Positions 37,053 through 47,801 of a DNA stretch of 64,000 nucleotides are shown piece after piece. Both the position numbers and the translations under genes were made by a program. This stretch comes from Hyperoodon ampullatus (lineage: Eukaryota; Chordata; Mammalia; Artiodactyla; Ziphiidae). The stretch's first letter is position 1. The number at the start of each line of letters is the position of its first letter. The DNA is taken from positions 6,190,632-6,254,631 of the forward strand of contig OX457057.1 in NCBI GenBank assembly GCA_949752795.1, written 5' to 3'. The notes beneath the pieces were generated by a model that was not told the DNA's origin, made no database searches, and was given only the letters and a program-made list of their open reading frames with translations.

Positions 37053-37236
37053 TGAAATAAAATGGAAAAAACAAAAAAGGCCCCAACTGCTTCCTCTTAG
37101 GAAAATCTAAAAGAGTGTTGACCAAAACAGTTATCCAGATCGTGTCACTGGTGTGGTGGCAGGGAGCACCCTGTAATCCAGTCTGGGTTAACTGTGAAAA
37201 TATCTCATTTTGATCACTTTTTAAAAATGAGTTAAG

Positions 37237-37362
37237 AGGGGAGTTCCCTGGTGGCCTAGTGGTTAGGATTCCGGGCTTTCACTGCCATGGGCCTGGCTCA
37301 GTCCCTGGTTGGGGAACTGAGATCCCGCAAGCTGCATAGCACGGCCAAAAAAAAAAAAAGAG
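37237..37362 (+). repeat. tRNA-Glu-derived SINE, older short subfamily (intron 3)
   Basis: Starts 'gggagttccctggtggccta', has 'ctcagtccctggttggggaa' and ends in an A-run, with a gagttaa target copy on both sides. Confidence 0.85.
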
Positions 37363-37535
37363 TTAATAAAGTCTATATCATTCCTGCTATGCTTGATGAA
37401 ATAAAAACCCTGATCCAAGTGCTTAAGGTTTGATTAAAAAGGAGTTCTTGGGGCCCTAAAGATTTTAGCCTGAAGTGGTGGCTGCCGGGGCCGGCAGGGC
37501 TGCGCTTCCCCGGTGACTTTGTTCTCCATCCCCAG

Positions 37536-37760
37536 GCGCACTGCTGGGCCTCTCACTCTTGCTCAACGGCAGGGACATCGGGACGGCGCTGGCCGACACG
37601 GCCCACGACCACAAGTGGGGCATCCTCCTCACCGTGTGCGGCGTGGCGCTGATGGACTTCAGCGCGGACTCGGCCGATAGCCCCAGCCATGCGTACATGA
37701 TGGACGTGTGCAGCCCCGCCGATCAGGACCGGGGCCTGAACATCCACGCCCTCCTGGCAG
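37536..37760 (+). CDS. SLC45A1: SLC45A1 coding exon 4 (residues 164-239)
   Basis: A 225-base exon from 'catccccag|gcgc' to 'ctggcag|gtaagg', phase 1 on both sides. It encodes helix 3 end, the NGRDIG loop, helix 4 and the conserved [20 protein letters not shown] and [20 protein letters not shown] stretches. Confidence 0.96.
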
Positions 37761-37857
37761 GTAAGGCTCTGTGCAACGGGGACAAAATTCAAAGACGTGG
37801 GAGAGCACGGAATTGCTTGAAAGTGCATCTCTCAAACGACATATGTCAACAGTACAC

Positions 37858-38063
37858 TTTTTTTTTTTTTGCGGTACGCGGGCCTCTCACTGCTGTGGCC
37901 TCTCCCGTTGCGGAGCACAGGCTCCGGACGCACAGGCTCAGCGGCCATGGCTCACGGGCCCAGCCGCTCCGCGGCATGTGGGATCTTCCCGGACCGGGGC
38001 ACGAACCCACGTCCCCTGCATCGGCAGGCGGACTCTCAACCACTGCGCCACCAGGGAAGCCCT
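37858..38063 (-). repeat. CHR-type SINE, short form (intron 4)
   Basis: Antisense copy with TSD agtacac at 37,851-37,857 and 38,064-38,070, only about 90 bases after the exon 4 donor. Confidence 0.92.
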
Positions 38064-38099
38064 AGTACACATATTATATACTATAATATCTATATTTTA

Positions 38100-38565
38100 A
38101 TCTATATTTCTTTTTTATTGAAGTATAGTTGATTTACAATGCTGTGTTAGTTTCAGGTGTACAGCAAAGTGATTCAGTTATATATATATAATTTGAATCT
38201 CTTTCGGATTCTTTTCCCTTATAGGTTACTACAATATACTGAGTATAGTTCCCTGTGCTATGCAGTAGGTCCTTGTTGTTTATCTATTTTATACATAGGA
38301 GTGTGTGTATGTTAATCCCAAGCTCCTAATTTAGCCCTCCCCACTCCTTCCCCGTCAGTAGCCATAAGTTTGTTTTCTGTGTCTGTGGGTCTCCTTCTGT
38401 TTTGTAAATAAGTTCGTTTGTATCATTTTTTTTTAAGATTCCACATATAAGCGATATCATACGATATTTGTCTTTGTCTGGCTTACTTCACTTTGTATGA
38501 TCATCTCTAGGTCCATCCATGTTGCTGTAAATGGCATTATTTCATTCTTTTTTATGGAAGTTATC
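38100..38565 (-). repeat. L1 3' UTR fragment, antisense
   Basis: Typical cetartiodactyl L1 3' UTR text on the minus strand ('tgttagtttcaggtgtacag', 'gttccctgtgctatgcagta'). Confidence 0.8.
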
Positions 38566-38642
38566 GTTGATATATATGTATATATATGTGTATATAGCTC
38601 TGTATGTGTGTATATAACCGTGTGTAAATAGTGTTATACTTC

Positions 38643-39401
38643 GTTGATTCTCATTATTCAGGTAGTTGTGTTGTTCAAAGGCGTCACGAACTCTGATTTA
38701 TCCAGCCTCGAATCATGACCAGTGGAGACATACAGGGTTAGGTTCCTGCAAACCTCTGGCCACATCATTTTTGTGAACGGATCAATGCATAGCCTTGTTC
38801 TATGTGTTTCTGTTTAAAGACATCTTATTTAGTATATATCACGGATTCATTAACGTTGAACTCACGGCCAGCAGCACTATGACTCGTGTCCGAACGAAGC
38901 TCGTCTAACTCACATATTTTCCCCATAAGACACGTTGCAGGCTCTGGGCACTTGGGAACCCTAGACAGCGGTAGTGCTACACTTGGGGGCTGTCAAGTAA
39001 ACAGCGTGTCTCCCAAAAAAAGCACAAAAGTGCAAATATGTAGCACCCACATAGACTATGAAAAGAATGGTTGTTGACAGTGTGAGAGTTGAAACAGGAA
39101 GGCAGAACATCACTGTGAAAAGTCTTAGCCGGGACCGTGTGTGTCAGGCGACTCTTTCACTGCTCTGGGAATTCCCTGGTGGACCAATGGTTAGGACTTG
39201 GCGCTTTCACTGCTGTGGCCCGGGTTCAATCCCTGGTCGGAGAACTAAGATCCCACAAGCCAGGCAAAAAAAATTTTTTTTCACTGCTCTGCACGTATCC
39301 GAGAGTGATTGTGCATTACGTATGTATTTATTGGGCTTACAAATCAATTTTACTGAGTAGGTAGATGTGAAATATGGAATCCGTGAATAATGACAATTGA
39401 C
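38643..39401. mobile_element. Ancient DNA-transposon relic with terminal inverted repeats
   Basis: The left end gttgattctcattattcagg (38,643-38,662) is nearly the reverse complement of the right end at 39,381-39,401 (ccgtgaataatgacaattgac). The interior matches a widespread mammalian non-autonomous element as I know it; family not named. A SINE (39,168-39,278) is inserted in it. No transposase frame remains. Confidence 0.65.
39168..39278 (+). repeat. tRNA-Glu-derived SINE, older short subfamily
   Basis: Starts ggaattccctggtggaccaa and ends in A and T runs. Perfect 13-bp TSD tttcactgctctg at 39,155-39,167 and 39,279-39,291. Confidence 0.9.
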
Positions 39402-39410
39402 CGTGTGTAC

Positions 39411-39432
39411 ACACACACACACGCACACACCT
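39411..39432. repeat. (CA)n microsatellite
   Basis: Short CA run with one G interruption. Confidence 0.9.
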
Positions 39433-39544
39433 GTGCTGTGCTTGATGCCAGACACGAGAAACATTCCCACTGAAGTCAGGAAGGAGGCAGGAATGACCAC
39501 CAAGGGGAGGGGTGCTGGGGGAGGGGTGCGAGTGTGGGGTTAGC

Positions 39545-39765
39545 GGATGCAAACTATTATATATAACATGGATAAACAACAAGGCCCTAGTGTACAGCAC
39601 AGGGAACTATATCCTATATCCTGTGATAAACCATGATGGAAAAGAAGATGAAAAAGAATATATGCATAACTGAATCACCTTGCTGTACAGCAGAAATTAA
39701 CAGAACATTGTAAATCAACTATACTTCAATAAAATTGAAAGAAAAAAGAAAACAAATAAAGAGTC
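39545..39765 (+). repeat. L1 3' UTR fragment, sense
   Basis: L1 3' end text ('gtgtacagcacagggaacta', 'ccttgctgtacagcagaaat', 'aatcaactatacttcaataa') followed by an A-rich tail. Confidence 0.8.
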
Positions 39766-39774
39766 TGTGCTTGG

Positions 39775-40165
39775 ACTTCCCTGGTGGCACAGTGGTTAAG
39801 AACCCGCCTGCCAATGCAGGGGACATGGGTTTGAGCCCTGGTCCAGGAAGATCCCACATGCCGCGGAGCAACTAAGCCCGTGTACCACAACTACTGAGTC
39901 TGTGCTCTAGAGCACACGAGCCACAACTACTGAGCCCACGTGCCACAACTACTGAAACCCACATGCCTAGAGCCCGTGCTCCACAACAAGAGAAGCCACC
40001 ACAATGAAAAGCCCGTGCACCACAACGAAGAGTAGCGCCCGCTCGCTGCAACTAGGGAAAGCTCGTGCACAGCAACGAAGACCCAAGGCAGCCAAAAAAT
40101 ATAAATAAGTAAAGAAATAAATAAATTTAAAAAAAATAAAATAAAAATAAAACAAACAAAACCTT
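39775..40165 (+). repeat. CHR-type SINE, long form
   Basis: Starts ggacttccctggtggcacag, contains 'ccacaactactgag' body units and ends 'gcagccaaaaaatataaata' plus an A-rich tail. Confidence 0.9.
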
Positions 40166-40601
40166 CAAGGGAATCAACTGCAAAACAGTAAGAGAATTCA
40201 GTATGATGTTTGCTTATCAAAGTATCATATAAAAATCAATACCTCTAGCGTTTGTATATAAAACACTTATCTTGTTCCAAAATAAAATGAAAGTAAGCAA
40301 TCCCATTTAAAATAGCAATGGAAAAGATTTCTAAAAATCCAGGGAAAGATGTCATATGTGTAGGACCTGTATGAAGAGGCCGGGGTGGCCCAGGAGCTGA
40401 AATCCTGAATCGGTTTTGTGCTTTTCCTCCTGTTCATGGTGGGACTTTAGGCAACTGCTTGGCCTCTCCAAGCCTCAGTCACTTCTTCTAGAAAACGTCG
40501 TTGTTCATCTCTCTTTACAATCCCGTATGCACATGGGTCCAGGGAGCTTCTGTGTGGGTCCAGGCAGGCAGGAGTTTGGAGGGTCAGAAGAAGGAATTAG
40601 T

Positions 40602-40804
40602 CTTTTTTTTTTTTTTTTTTTGCGGTACGCGGGCCTCTCACTGCTGTGGCCTCTCCTGTTGCGGAGCTCCGGACGCGCAGGCTCAGTGGCCATGGCTCAC
40701 GGGCCCAGCCGCTCCACGGCACGTGGGATCTTCCCGGACCGGGGCACGAACCCGTGTTCCCTGCATCGGCAGGCGGACTCTCAACCACTGCGCCACCAGG
40801 GAAG
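40602..40804 (-). repeat. CHR-type SINE, short form, with small deletion
   Basis: Antisense copy with aggaatt(a/g)gt flanks. About 10 bases are missing where the others read 'gcggagcacaggctccgg' (here 'gcggagctccgg'). Confidence 0.9.
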
Positions 40805-40833
40805 CCAGGAATTGGTTTTTTATCTTATATAGA

Positions 40834-41524
40834 CAGTCCCCAACTTATGATGGTTTGACTTCGATTTTTTTGCCTTGACAAAAGCTGTACACATTCAGTG
40901 GAAACTGTACTTTGAATTTGAAGTTTGCCCTTTCCTGGGCTAGCGATATGTAGTCCGATCCTCTCTTGTGATGCTGGGCGGCGGCTCCCGTTCACCCCCG
41001 TGATCTCGAGGGTCAACAATCCTACGCTGACAACCGTTCTGTTTTTCACTTTCAGGACAGTCATCAGTCAATTACATGAGACAGTCAACACTTTATTATA
41101 AAATAGGCTTTGTGTTAGATGCTTTGGCCCAGCTGTAGGTTGATGGAAGTGATCTGAGCGTGTGTAAGCTAGGCGGGGCTAAGCAGTGTTGTTCAGTAGG
41201 TTAGGTGTGTTCAGTGCATTTTCTTTTTTTTCCCCTTTTAAAAAAATTGACATATAGTTGACTTACACTGTTGTGTTAGTTTCTGGTGTCCAGCAAAATG
41301 AATCAGTTATACATATATTTATGTATACATATATTCTTTTTCAGATTTTTTCCCTTATAGATTTTTACAAGATATTGAGTAGAGTTCCCTGTGCTATACA
41401 GTAGGTCCCTGTTGGTTATCTATTTTATATATAGGAATGTGTATTCAATGCATTTTCGTCTTATGATATTTTCAACTTACAATGGGTTTATCAGGATGTA
41501 ATTCTGTAGTAAGTACATGAAGAT
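40834..41524. mobile_element. Tigger/pogo-like DNA-transposon relic
   Basis: Begins 'cagtccccaacttatgatgg' next to a TA and contains 'cactttattataaaataggc' and 'gcattttcgtcttatgatat', text I associate with an old mammalian non-autonomous pogo-like element. It is split by an L1 3' end with clear TSDs. No transposase frame. Confidence 0.55.
41224..41443 (-). mobile_element. Short 5'-truncated L1 insertion, antisense
   Basis: About 220 bases of L1 3' UTR with a T-rich left end, between ttcagtgcattttc (41,210-41,223) and ttcaatgcattttc (41,444-41,457), so inserted into the surrounding DNA-transposon relic. Confidence 0.85.
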
Positions 41525-41539
41525 CTCTACTCTTCTGAA

Positions 41540-42226
41540 TTGGTTTTTTTTTCCTCTTTTAAAATTGTGTTAAAATGCACATAACATAAAATTTACCATC
41601 TTAGCCATTTTTGAGTGTGCAGTTCTGTGATACTTTCACACTGTTGTGTAGCCATCACTGCCATCCATCCCTGAAACGCTTTTCATCTTGTAAAACTGAA
41701 ACTCTATAACCATTAAATAATAACTCCCCAATCTCCCCTCCCCCAGCCCCTGGCAACCACCGTTCTACTTTCTGTCTCTATTGGACTGCTCTAAGGAACC
41801 GATGTGAGCGGAATCACACAGTATTTGTCTCTGTGGCAGGCTTATTTCACTGAGTATAATCTCCTCAGGGCTCATCCATGTTGTAGCGTATGTTAGGATT
41901 CCTTACTCTTTTAAGACTGAATAATATTTCATTGCATTTATAGACCACACTGTACTTATTCATTCATCCTTTGATGGACACTTGGGTTGCTTCCACATCT
42001 TAGCTATTGTGAATAATGCTGCTGTAAACATGGGTGTACAAATATCTCTTCAAGACCCTGCTTTCAGTTCTTTTGGGGCCTCTACCCAGAAGTGGAATTG
42101 CTGGGTAATTCTGTTTTTGGTTTTTTGGGGAGCCTCCTTATTGTTTTCCACAGCAGCTGCACTATTTTACATCCCCACCAACACTGCACAAGGGTTCCAA
42201 TTTCTCCACTTCCTCATCAACTTACT
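41540..42226 (-). repeat. Older L1 3' part, antisense, left of the full-length L1
   Basis: Ancient L1 text ('ttaccatcttagccattttt', 'tggacacttgggttgcttcc', 'ttttggggcctctacccaga'). It resumes at 49,305-49,560 after the full-length L1, which therefore split it. Confidence 0.75.
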
Positions 42227-42651
42227 GTTTTCTGGGTTTTTTTTTTTTTTATTAGTTTCTGCTTTATAACAAAGTGAATCAGTCATACATCTACATCTGT
42301 TCCCCCATCCCTTCCCTCTTGCGTCTCCCTCCCTCCCACCCTCCCTATCCCACCCCTCCAGGCGGTCACAAAGCGCCAAGCTGATCTCCCTGTGCTATGC
42401 GGCTACTTCCCACTATCTATCTACCTTACGTTTGGTAGTGTATATATGTCCATGCCTCTCTTTTGCTTTGTCACAGCTTCCCCTTCCCCCTCCCCATATC
42501 CTCAAGTCCATTATCAAGTAGGTCTGTGTCTTTATTCCTGTTTTACCCCTAGGTTCTTCATGACATTTTTTTCCTTAAATTCCATATATATGTGTTAGCA
42601 TACGGTATTTGTCTTTCTCTTTCTGACTTACTTCACTCTGTATGACAGACT

Positions 42652-45009
42652 CTAGGTCATCCACTTCATTACAAATAGCTCAGTTTTGTTTCTTTTTATG
42701 GCTGAGTAATATTCCATTGTACATATGTGCCACATCTTCTTTATCCATTCATCCGATGATGGACACTTAGGTTGTTTCCATGTCCGGGCTATTGTGAATA
42801 GAGCTGCGATGAACATTTTGGTACATGACTCTTTTTGAATTATGGTTTTCTCAGGGTATATGCCTAGTAGTGGGATTGCTGGGTCATATGGTAGTTCTAT
42901 TTGTAGTTTTTTAAGGAACCTCCATACTGTTCTCCATAGCGGCTGTACCAATTCACATTCCCACCAGCAGTGCAAGAGTGTTCCCTTTTCTCCACACCCT
43001 CTCCAGCATTTATTGTTTCTAGATTTCTTGATGACGGCCATTCTGACTGGTGTGAGATGATATCTCATTGTAGTTTTGATTTGCATTTCTCTAATGATTA
43101 ATGATGTTGAGCATTCTTTCATGTGTTTGTTGGCAGTCTGTATATCTTCTTTGGAGAAATGCCTGTTTAAGTCTTCTGCCCATTTTTGGATTGGGTTGTT
43201 TGTTTTTTTGCTATTGAGCTGCATGAGCTGCTTATAAATTTTGGAGATTAATCCTTTGTCAGTTGCTTCATTTGCAAATATTTTCTCCCATTCTGAGGGT
43301 TGTCTTTTGGTCTTGTTTATGGTTTCCTTTGCTGTGCAAAAGCTTTGAAGTTTCATTAGGTCCCATTTATTTATCTTTGTTTTTATTTCCATTTCTCTAG
43401 GAGGTGGGTCAAAAAGGATCTTGCTGTGATTTATGTCATAGAGTATTCTGCCTATGTTTTCCTCTAAGAGTTTGATAGTTTCTGGCCTTACATTTAGGTC
43501 TTTAATCCATTTTGAGCTCTTTTTTGTGTATGGTGTTAGGGAGTGATCTAATCTCATACTTTTACATGTCCCTATCCAGTTTTCCCAGCACCACTTATTG
43601 AAGAGGCTGTCCTTTCTCCACTGTACATTCCTGCCTCCTTTATCAAAGATAAGGTGACCATATGTGCGTGGGTTTATCTCTGGGCTTTCTATCCTGTTCC
43701 ATTGATCTATCTTTCTGTTTTTGTGCCAGTACCACACTGTCTTGATTACTGTAGCTTTGTAGTATAGTCTGAAGTCAGGGAGCCTGATTCCTCCAGCTCC
43801 GTTTTTCGTTCTCAAGATTGCTTTGGCTATTCGGGGTCTTTTGTTTTTCCAAACAAATTTTGAAATTTTTTGTTCTAGTTCTGTGAAAAATGCCAGTGGT
43901 AGTTTGATAGGGATTGCATTGAATCTGTAGATTGCTTTGGGTAGTAGAGTCATTTTCACAATATTGATTCTTCCAATCCAGGAGCATGGTATATCTCTCC
44001 ATCTATTTGTATCATCTTTAATTTCTTTCATCAGTGTCTTATAATTTTCTGCATACAGGTCTTTTGTCTCCTTAGGTAGGTTTATTCCTAGATATTTTAT
44101 TCTTTTTGTTGCAATGGTAAATGGGAGTGTTTTCTTGATTTCACTTTCAGATTTTTCATCATTAGTGTACAGGAATGCCAGAGATTTCTGTGCATTAATT
44201 TTGTATCCTGCTACTTTACCAAATTCATTGATTAGCTCTAGTAGTTTTCTGGTAGCATCTTTAGGATTCTCTATGTATAGTATCATGTCATCTGCAAACA
44301 GTGACAGCTTTACTTCTTCTTTTCCAATTTGGATTCCTTTTATTTCCTTTTCTTCTCTGATTGCTGTGGCTAAAACTTCCAAAACTAAGTTGAATAAGAG
44401 TGGTGAGAGTGGGCAGCCTTGTCTTGTTCCTGATCTTAGTGGAAATGCTTTCAGTTTTTCACCATTGAGGATGATGTTGGCTGTGGGTTTGTCATATATG
44501 GATTTTATTATGTTGAGGAAATTTCCCTCTATGCCTACTTTCTGCAGGGTTTTTATCATAAATGGGTGTTGAATTTTGTCGAAAGCTTTCTCTGCATCTA
44601 TTGAGATGATCATATGGTTTTTCTCCTTCAATTTGTTAATATGGTGTATCACATTGATTGATTTGCATATATTGAAGAATCCTTGCATTCCTGGAATAAA
44701 CCCCACTTGATCATGGTGTATGATCCTTTTAATGTGCTGTTGGATTCTGTTTGCTAGTATTTTGTTGAGGATTTTTGCATCTATGTTCATCAGCGATATT
44801 GGCCTGTAGTTTTCTTTCTTTGTGACATCCTTGTCTGGTTTTGGTATCAAGGTGATGGTGGCCTCGTAGAATGAGTTTGGGAGTGTTCCTCCCTCTGCTA
44901 TATTTTGGAAGAGTTTGTGAAGGACAGGTGTTAGCTCTTCTCTAAATGTTTGATAGAATTCGCCTGTGAAGCCATCTGGTCCTGGGCTTTTGTTTGTTGG
45001 AAGATTTTT
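42652..45009 (-). pseudogene. L1 ORF2, C-terminal part (reverse transcriptase)
   Basis: The minus-strand frame is open from the SINE junction to the stop at 42,652. It shows reverse-transcriptase landmarks: the [13 protein letters not shown] entry block, [13 protein letters not shown], the catalytic FADDMILYI (about 44,281-44,300 on the + strand numbering) and the C-terminal cysteine-rich [18 protein letters not shown]. About 786 codons without a stop. Separated from the endonuclease half only by the inserted SINE and its duplicated target. Confidence 0.92.
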
Positions 45010-45220
45010 TTTTTTTTTTTTTTTTTTTGCGGTACGCGGGCCTCTCACTGTTGTGACCTCTCCCGTTGTGGAGCACAGGCTCCAGACGTGCAGGTTCAGG
45101 GGCCATGGCTCACGGGCCCAGCCGCTCTGCGGCATGTGGGATCTTCCCGGACCGGGGCACGAACCTGTGTCCCCTGCATTGGCAGGCGGGCTCTCAACAA
45201 CTGCGCCACCAGGGAGGCCC
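45010..45220 (-). repeat. CHR-type SINE inserted in L1 ORF2
   Basis: Antisense copy (same orientation as the L1) with 15-bp TSD tgttggaagattttt at 44,995-45,009 and 45,221-45,235. Its target is the coding sequence just before the RT core. Confidence 0.93.
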
Positions 45221-45235
45221 TGTTGGAAGATTTTT

Positions 45236-46618
45236 AATCACAGTTTCAATTTCAGTGCTTGTGATTGGTCTATTCATATTTTCTATTTCTTCCTGATTCA
45301 GTCTTGGCAGGTTGTGCATTTCTAAGAATTTGTCCATTTCTTCCAGGTTGTCCATTTTATTGGCATAGAGTTGCTTGTAGTAATCTCTCATGATCTTTTG
45401 TATTTCTGCAGTGTCAGTTGTTACTTCTCCTTTTTCATTTCTAATTCTACTGATTTGAGTCTTCTCCCTGTTTTTCTTGATGAGTCTGGCTAATGGTTTA
45501 TCAATTTTGTTTATCTTCTCAAAGAACCAGCTTTTAGTTTTATTGATCTTTGCTAACGTTTCCTTCATTTCTTTTTCATTTACTTCTGATCTGATCTTTA
45601 TGATTTCTTTCCTTCTGCTAACTTTGGGAGTTTTTTGTTCTTCTTTCTCTAATTGCTTTAGGTGCAGGGTCAGGTTGTTTACTCGAGATGTTTCCTGTTT
45701 CTTAAGGTGGGATTGTATTGCTATAAACTTCCCCCTTAGAACTGCTTTTGCTGCGTCCCATAGGTTTTGGGTCGTCGTGTCTCCATTGTCATTTGTTTCT
45801 AGGTATTTTTTTATTTCCTCTTTGATTTCTTCAGTGATCACTTCGTTATTGAGTAGTGTATTGTTTAGCCTCCATGTGTTTGTATTTTTTACAGATCTTT
45901 TCCTGTAATTGATGTCTAGTCTCATAGCATTGTGGTCGGAAAAGATACTTGATACAATTTCAATTTTCTTAAATTTACCAAGGCTTGATTTGTGACCCAA
46001 GATATGATCTATCCTGGAGAATGTTCCATGAGCACTTGAGAAAAATGTGTATTCTGTTGTTTTTGGATGGAATGTCCTATAAATATCAATTAAGTCCATC
46101 TTGTTTAATGTATCATTTAAAACTTGTGTTTCCTTATTTATTTTCATTTTGGATGATCTGTCCATTGGTGAAAGTGGGGTGTTAAAGTCCCCTACTATGA
46201 GTGTGTTACTGTCGATTTCCCCTTTTATGGCTGTTAGTATTTGCCTTATGCATTGAGGTGCTCCTATGTTGGGTGCATAAATATTTACAATTGTTATATC
46301 TTCTTCTTGGATCGATCCCTTGATCATTATGTAGTGTCCTTCTTTGTCTCTTCTAATAGTCTTTATTTTAAAGTCTATTTTGTCTGATATAAGAATTGCT
46401 ACTCCAGCTTTCTTTTGATTTCCATTTGCATGGAATATCTTTTTCCATCCCCTTACTTTCAATCTGTATGTGTCTCTAGGTCTGAAGTGGGTCTCTTGTA
46501 GACAGCATATATATGGGTCTTGTTTTTGTATCCATTCAGCCAATCTGTGTCTTTTGGTGGGAGCATTTAGTCCATTTACATTTAAGGTAATTATTGATAT
46601 GTATGTTCCTATTCCCAT
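45236..46618 (-). pseudogene. L1 ORF2, N-terminal part (endonuclease)
   Basis: Opens at 46,618 with [20 protein letters not shown], the start of the APE-like endonuclease. The [15 protein letters not shown], and SDHNAM active-site blocks are present. Open to the SINE insertion; about 460 codons. Confidence 0.92.
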
Positions 46619-46676
46619 TTCCTTAATTGTTTTGGGTTCGTTATTGTAGGTCTTTTCCTTCTGTTGTGTTTCTTGC

Positions 46677-46972
46677 CTAGAGAAGTTCCTTTAGCATTTG
46701 TTGTAAAGCTGGTTTGGTGGTGCTGAACTCTCTCAGCTTTTGCTTGTCTGTAAAGGTTTTAATTTCTCCATCAAATCTGAATGAGATCCTTGCTGGGTAG
46801 AGTAGTCTTGGTTGCAGGTTTTTCTCCTTCATCACTTTAATTATGTCCTGCCACTCCCTTCTGGCTTGTAGAGTTTCTGCTGAGAGATCAGCTGTTAACC
46901 TGATGGGGATTCCCTTGTGTGTTATTTGTTGTTTTTCCCTTGCTGCTTTTAATATGATTTCTTTGTGTTTAA
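46677..46972 (-). pseudogene. L1 ORF1, C-terminal domain
   Basis: After the inserted SINE the minus-strand frame continues KHKEIILKAAREKQQIT ... SAETLQARREWQDI ... and ends [12 protein letters not shown] at 46,677. This is the nucleic-acid-binding C-terminal domain of the ORF1 protein. Confidence 0.9.
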
Positions 46973-47175
46973 TTTTTTTTTTTGCGGTACGCGGGCCTCT
47001 CACTGTTGTGGCCTCTCCCGTTGCGGAGCACAGGCTCCGGACGCGCAGGCTCAGTGGCCATGGCTCACGGGTCCAGCCGCTCCACGGCATGTGGGATCTT
47101 CGCGGACTGGGGCATGAACCCGTGTCCCCTGCATCGGCAGGCGGACTCTCAACCACTGCGCCACCAGGGAAGCCC
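46973..47175 (-). repeat. CHR-type SINE inserted in L1 ORF1
   Basis: Antisense copy with TSD tgtgtttaa at 46,964-46,972 and 47,176-47,184. Confidence 0.93.
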
Positions 47176-47180
47176 TGTGT

Positions 47181-47801
47181 TTAACTTTTGACAGTTTGAT
47201 TAATGTGTGTCTTGGCGTATTTCTCCTTGGATTTTTTCTGTATGGGACTCTCTGCCTCCTGGACTTGATTAACTATTTCCTTTCCCATATTAGGGAAGTT
47301 TTCAACTATAATCTCTTCAAATATTTTCTCAGTCGCTTTCTTTTTCTCTTCTTCTTCTGGAACCCCTATAATTCGAATGTTGGTGCGTTTAATGTTGTCC
47401 CAGAGGTCTCTGAGACTGTCCTCTGTTCTTTTCATTCTTTTTTCTTTATTTTGCTCTGCAGCAGTTATTTCCACTATTTTATCTTCCACCTCACTTATCC
47501 GTTCTTCTGCCTCAGTTATTCTGCTATTGATCCCATCTAGAGTATTTTTCATTTCATTTATTGTGTTTTTAATCGATGCTTGATTCATCTTTAGTTCTTC
47601 TAGGTCCTTGTTAACTGTTTCTTGCATTTTGTCTATTCTATTTCCAAGATTTTGGATCTTGGAAATAGAATCTTGGATCATCTTTACTATCATTATTTTG
47701 AATTCTTTTTCAGGTAGACTGCCTATTTCCTCTTCATTTGCTAGGTCTGGTAGGTTTTTATCTTGCTCCTTCTCCTGCTGTGTGTTTTTCTGTCTTCTCA
47801 T
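47181..47801 (-). pseudogene. L1 ORF1, N-terminal and central part, frameshifted
   Basis: Starts MRRQKNTQQEKEQDKN at 47,801, has a long coiled coil rich in I/L/K/E heptads and an RRM-like NIRIIGVPEEEE block. After the VNQVQEA motif the frame leaves the expected L1 sequence; the DNA 'gaggcagagagtccc' is consistent with a 2-base loss relative to other L1s known to me. It ends in a stop near the SINE junction. Confidence 0.88.
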
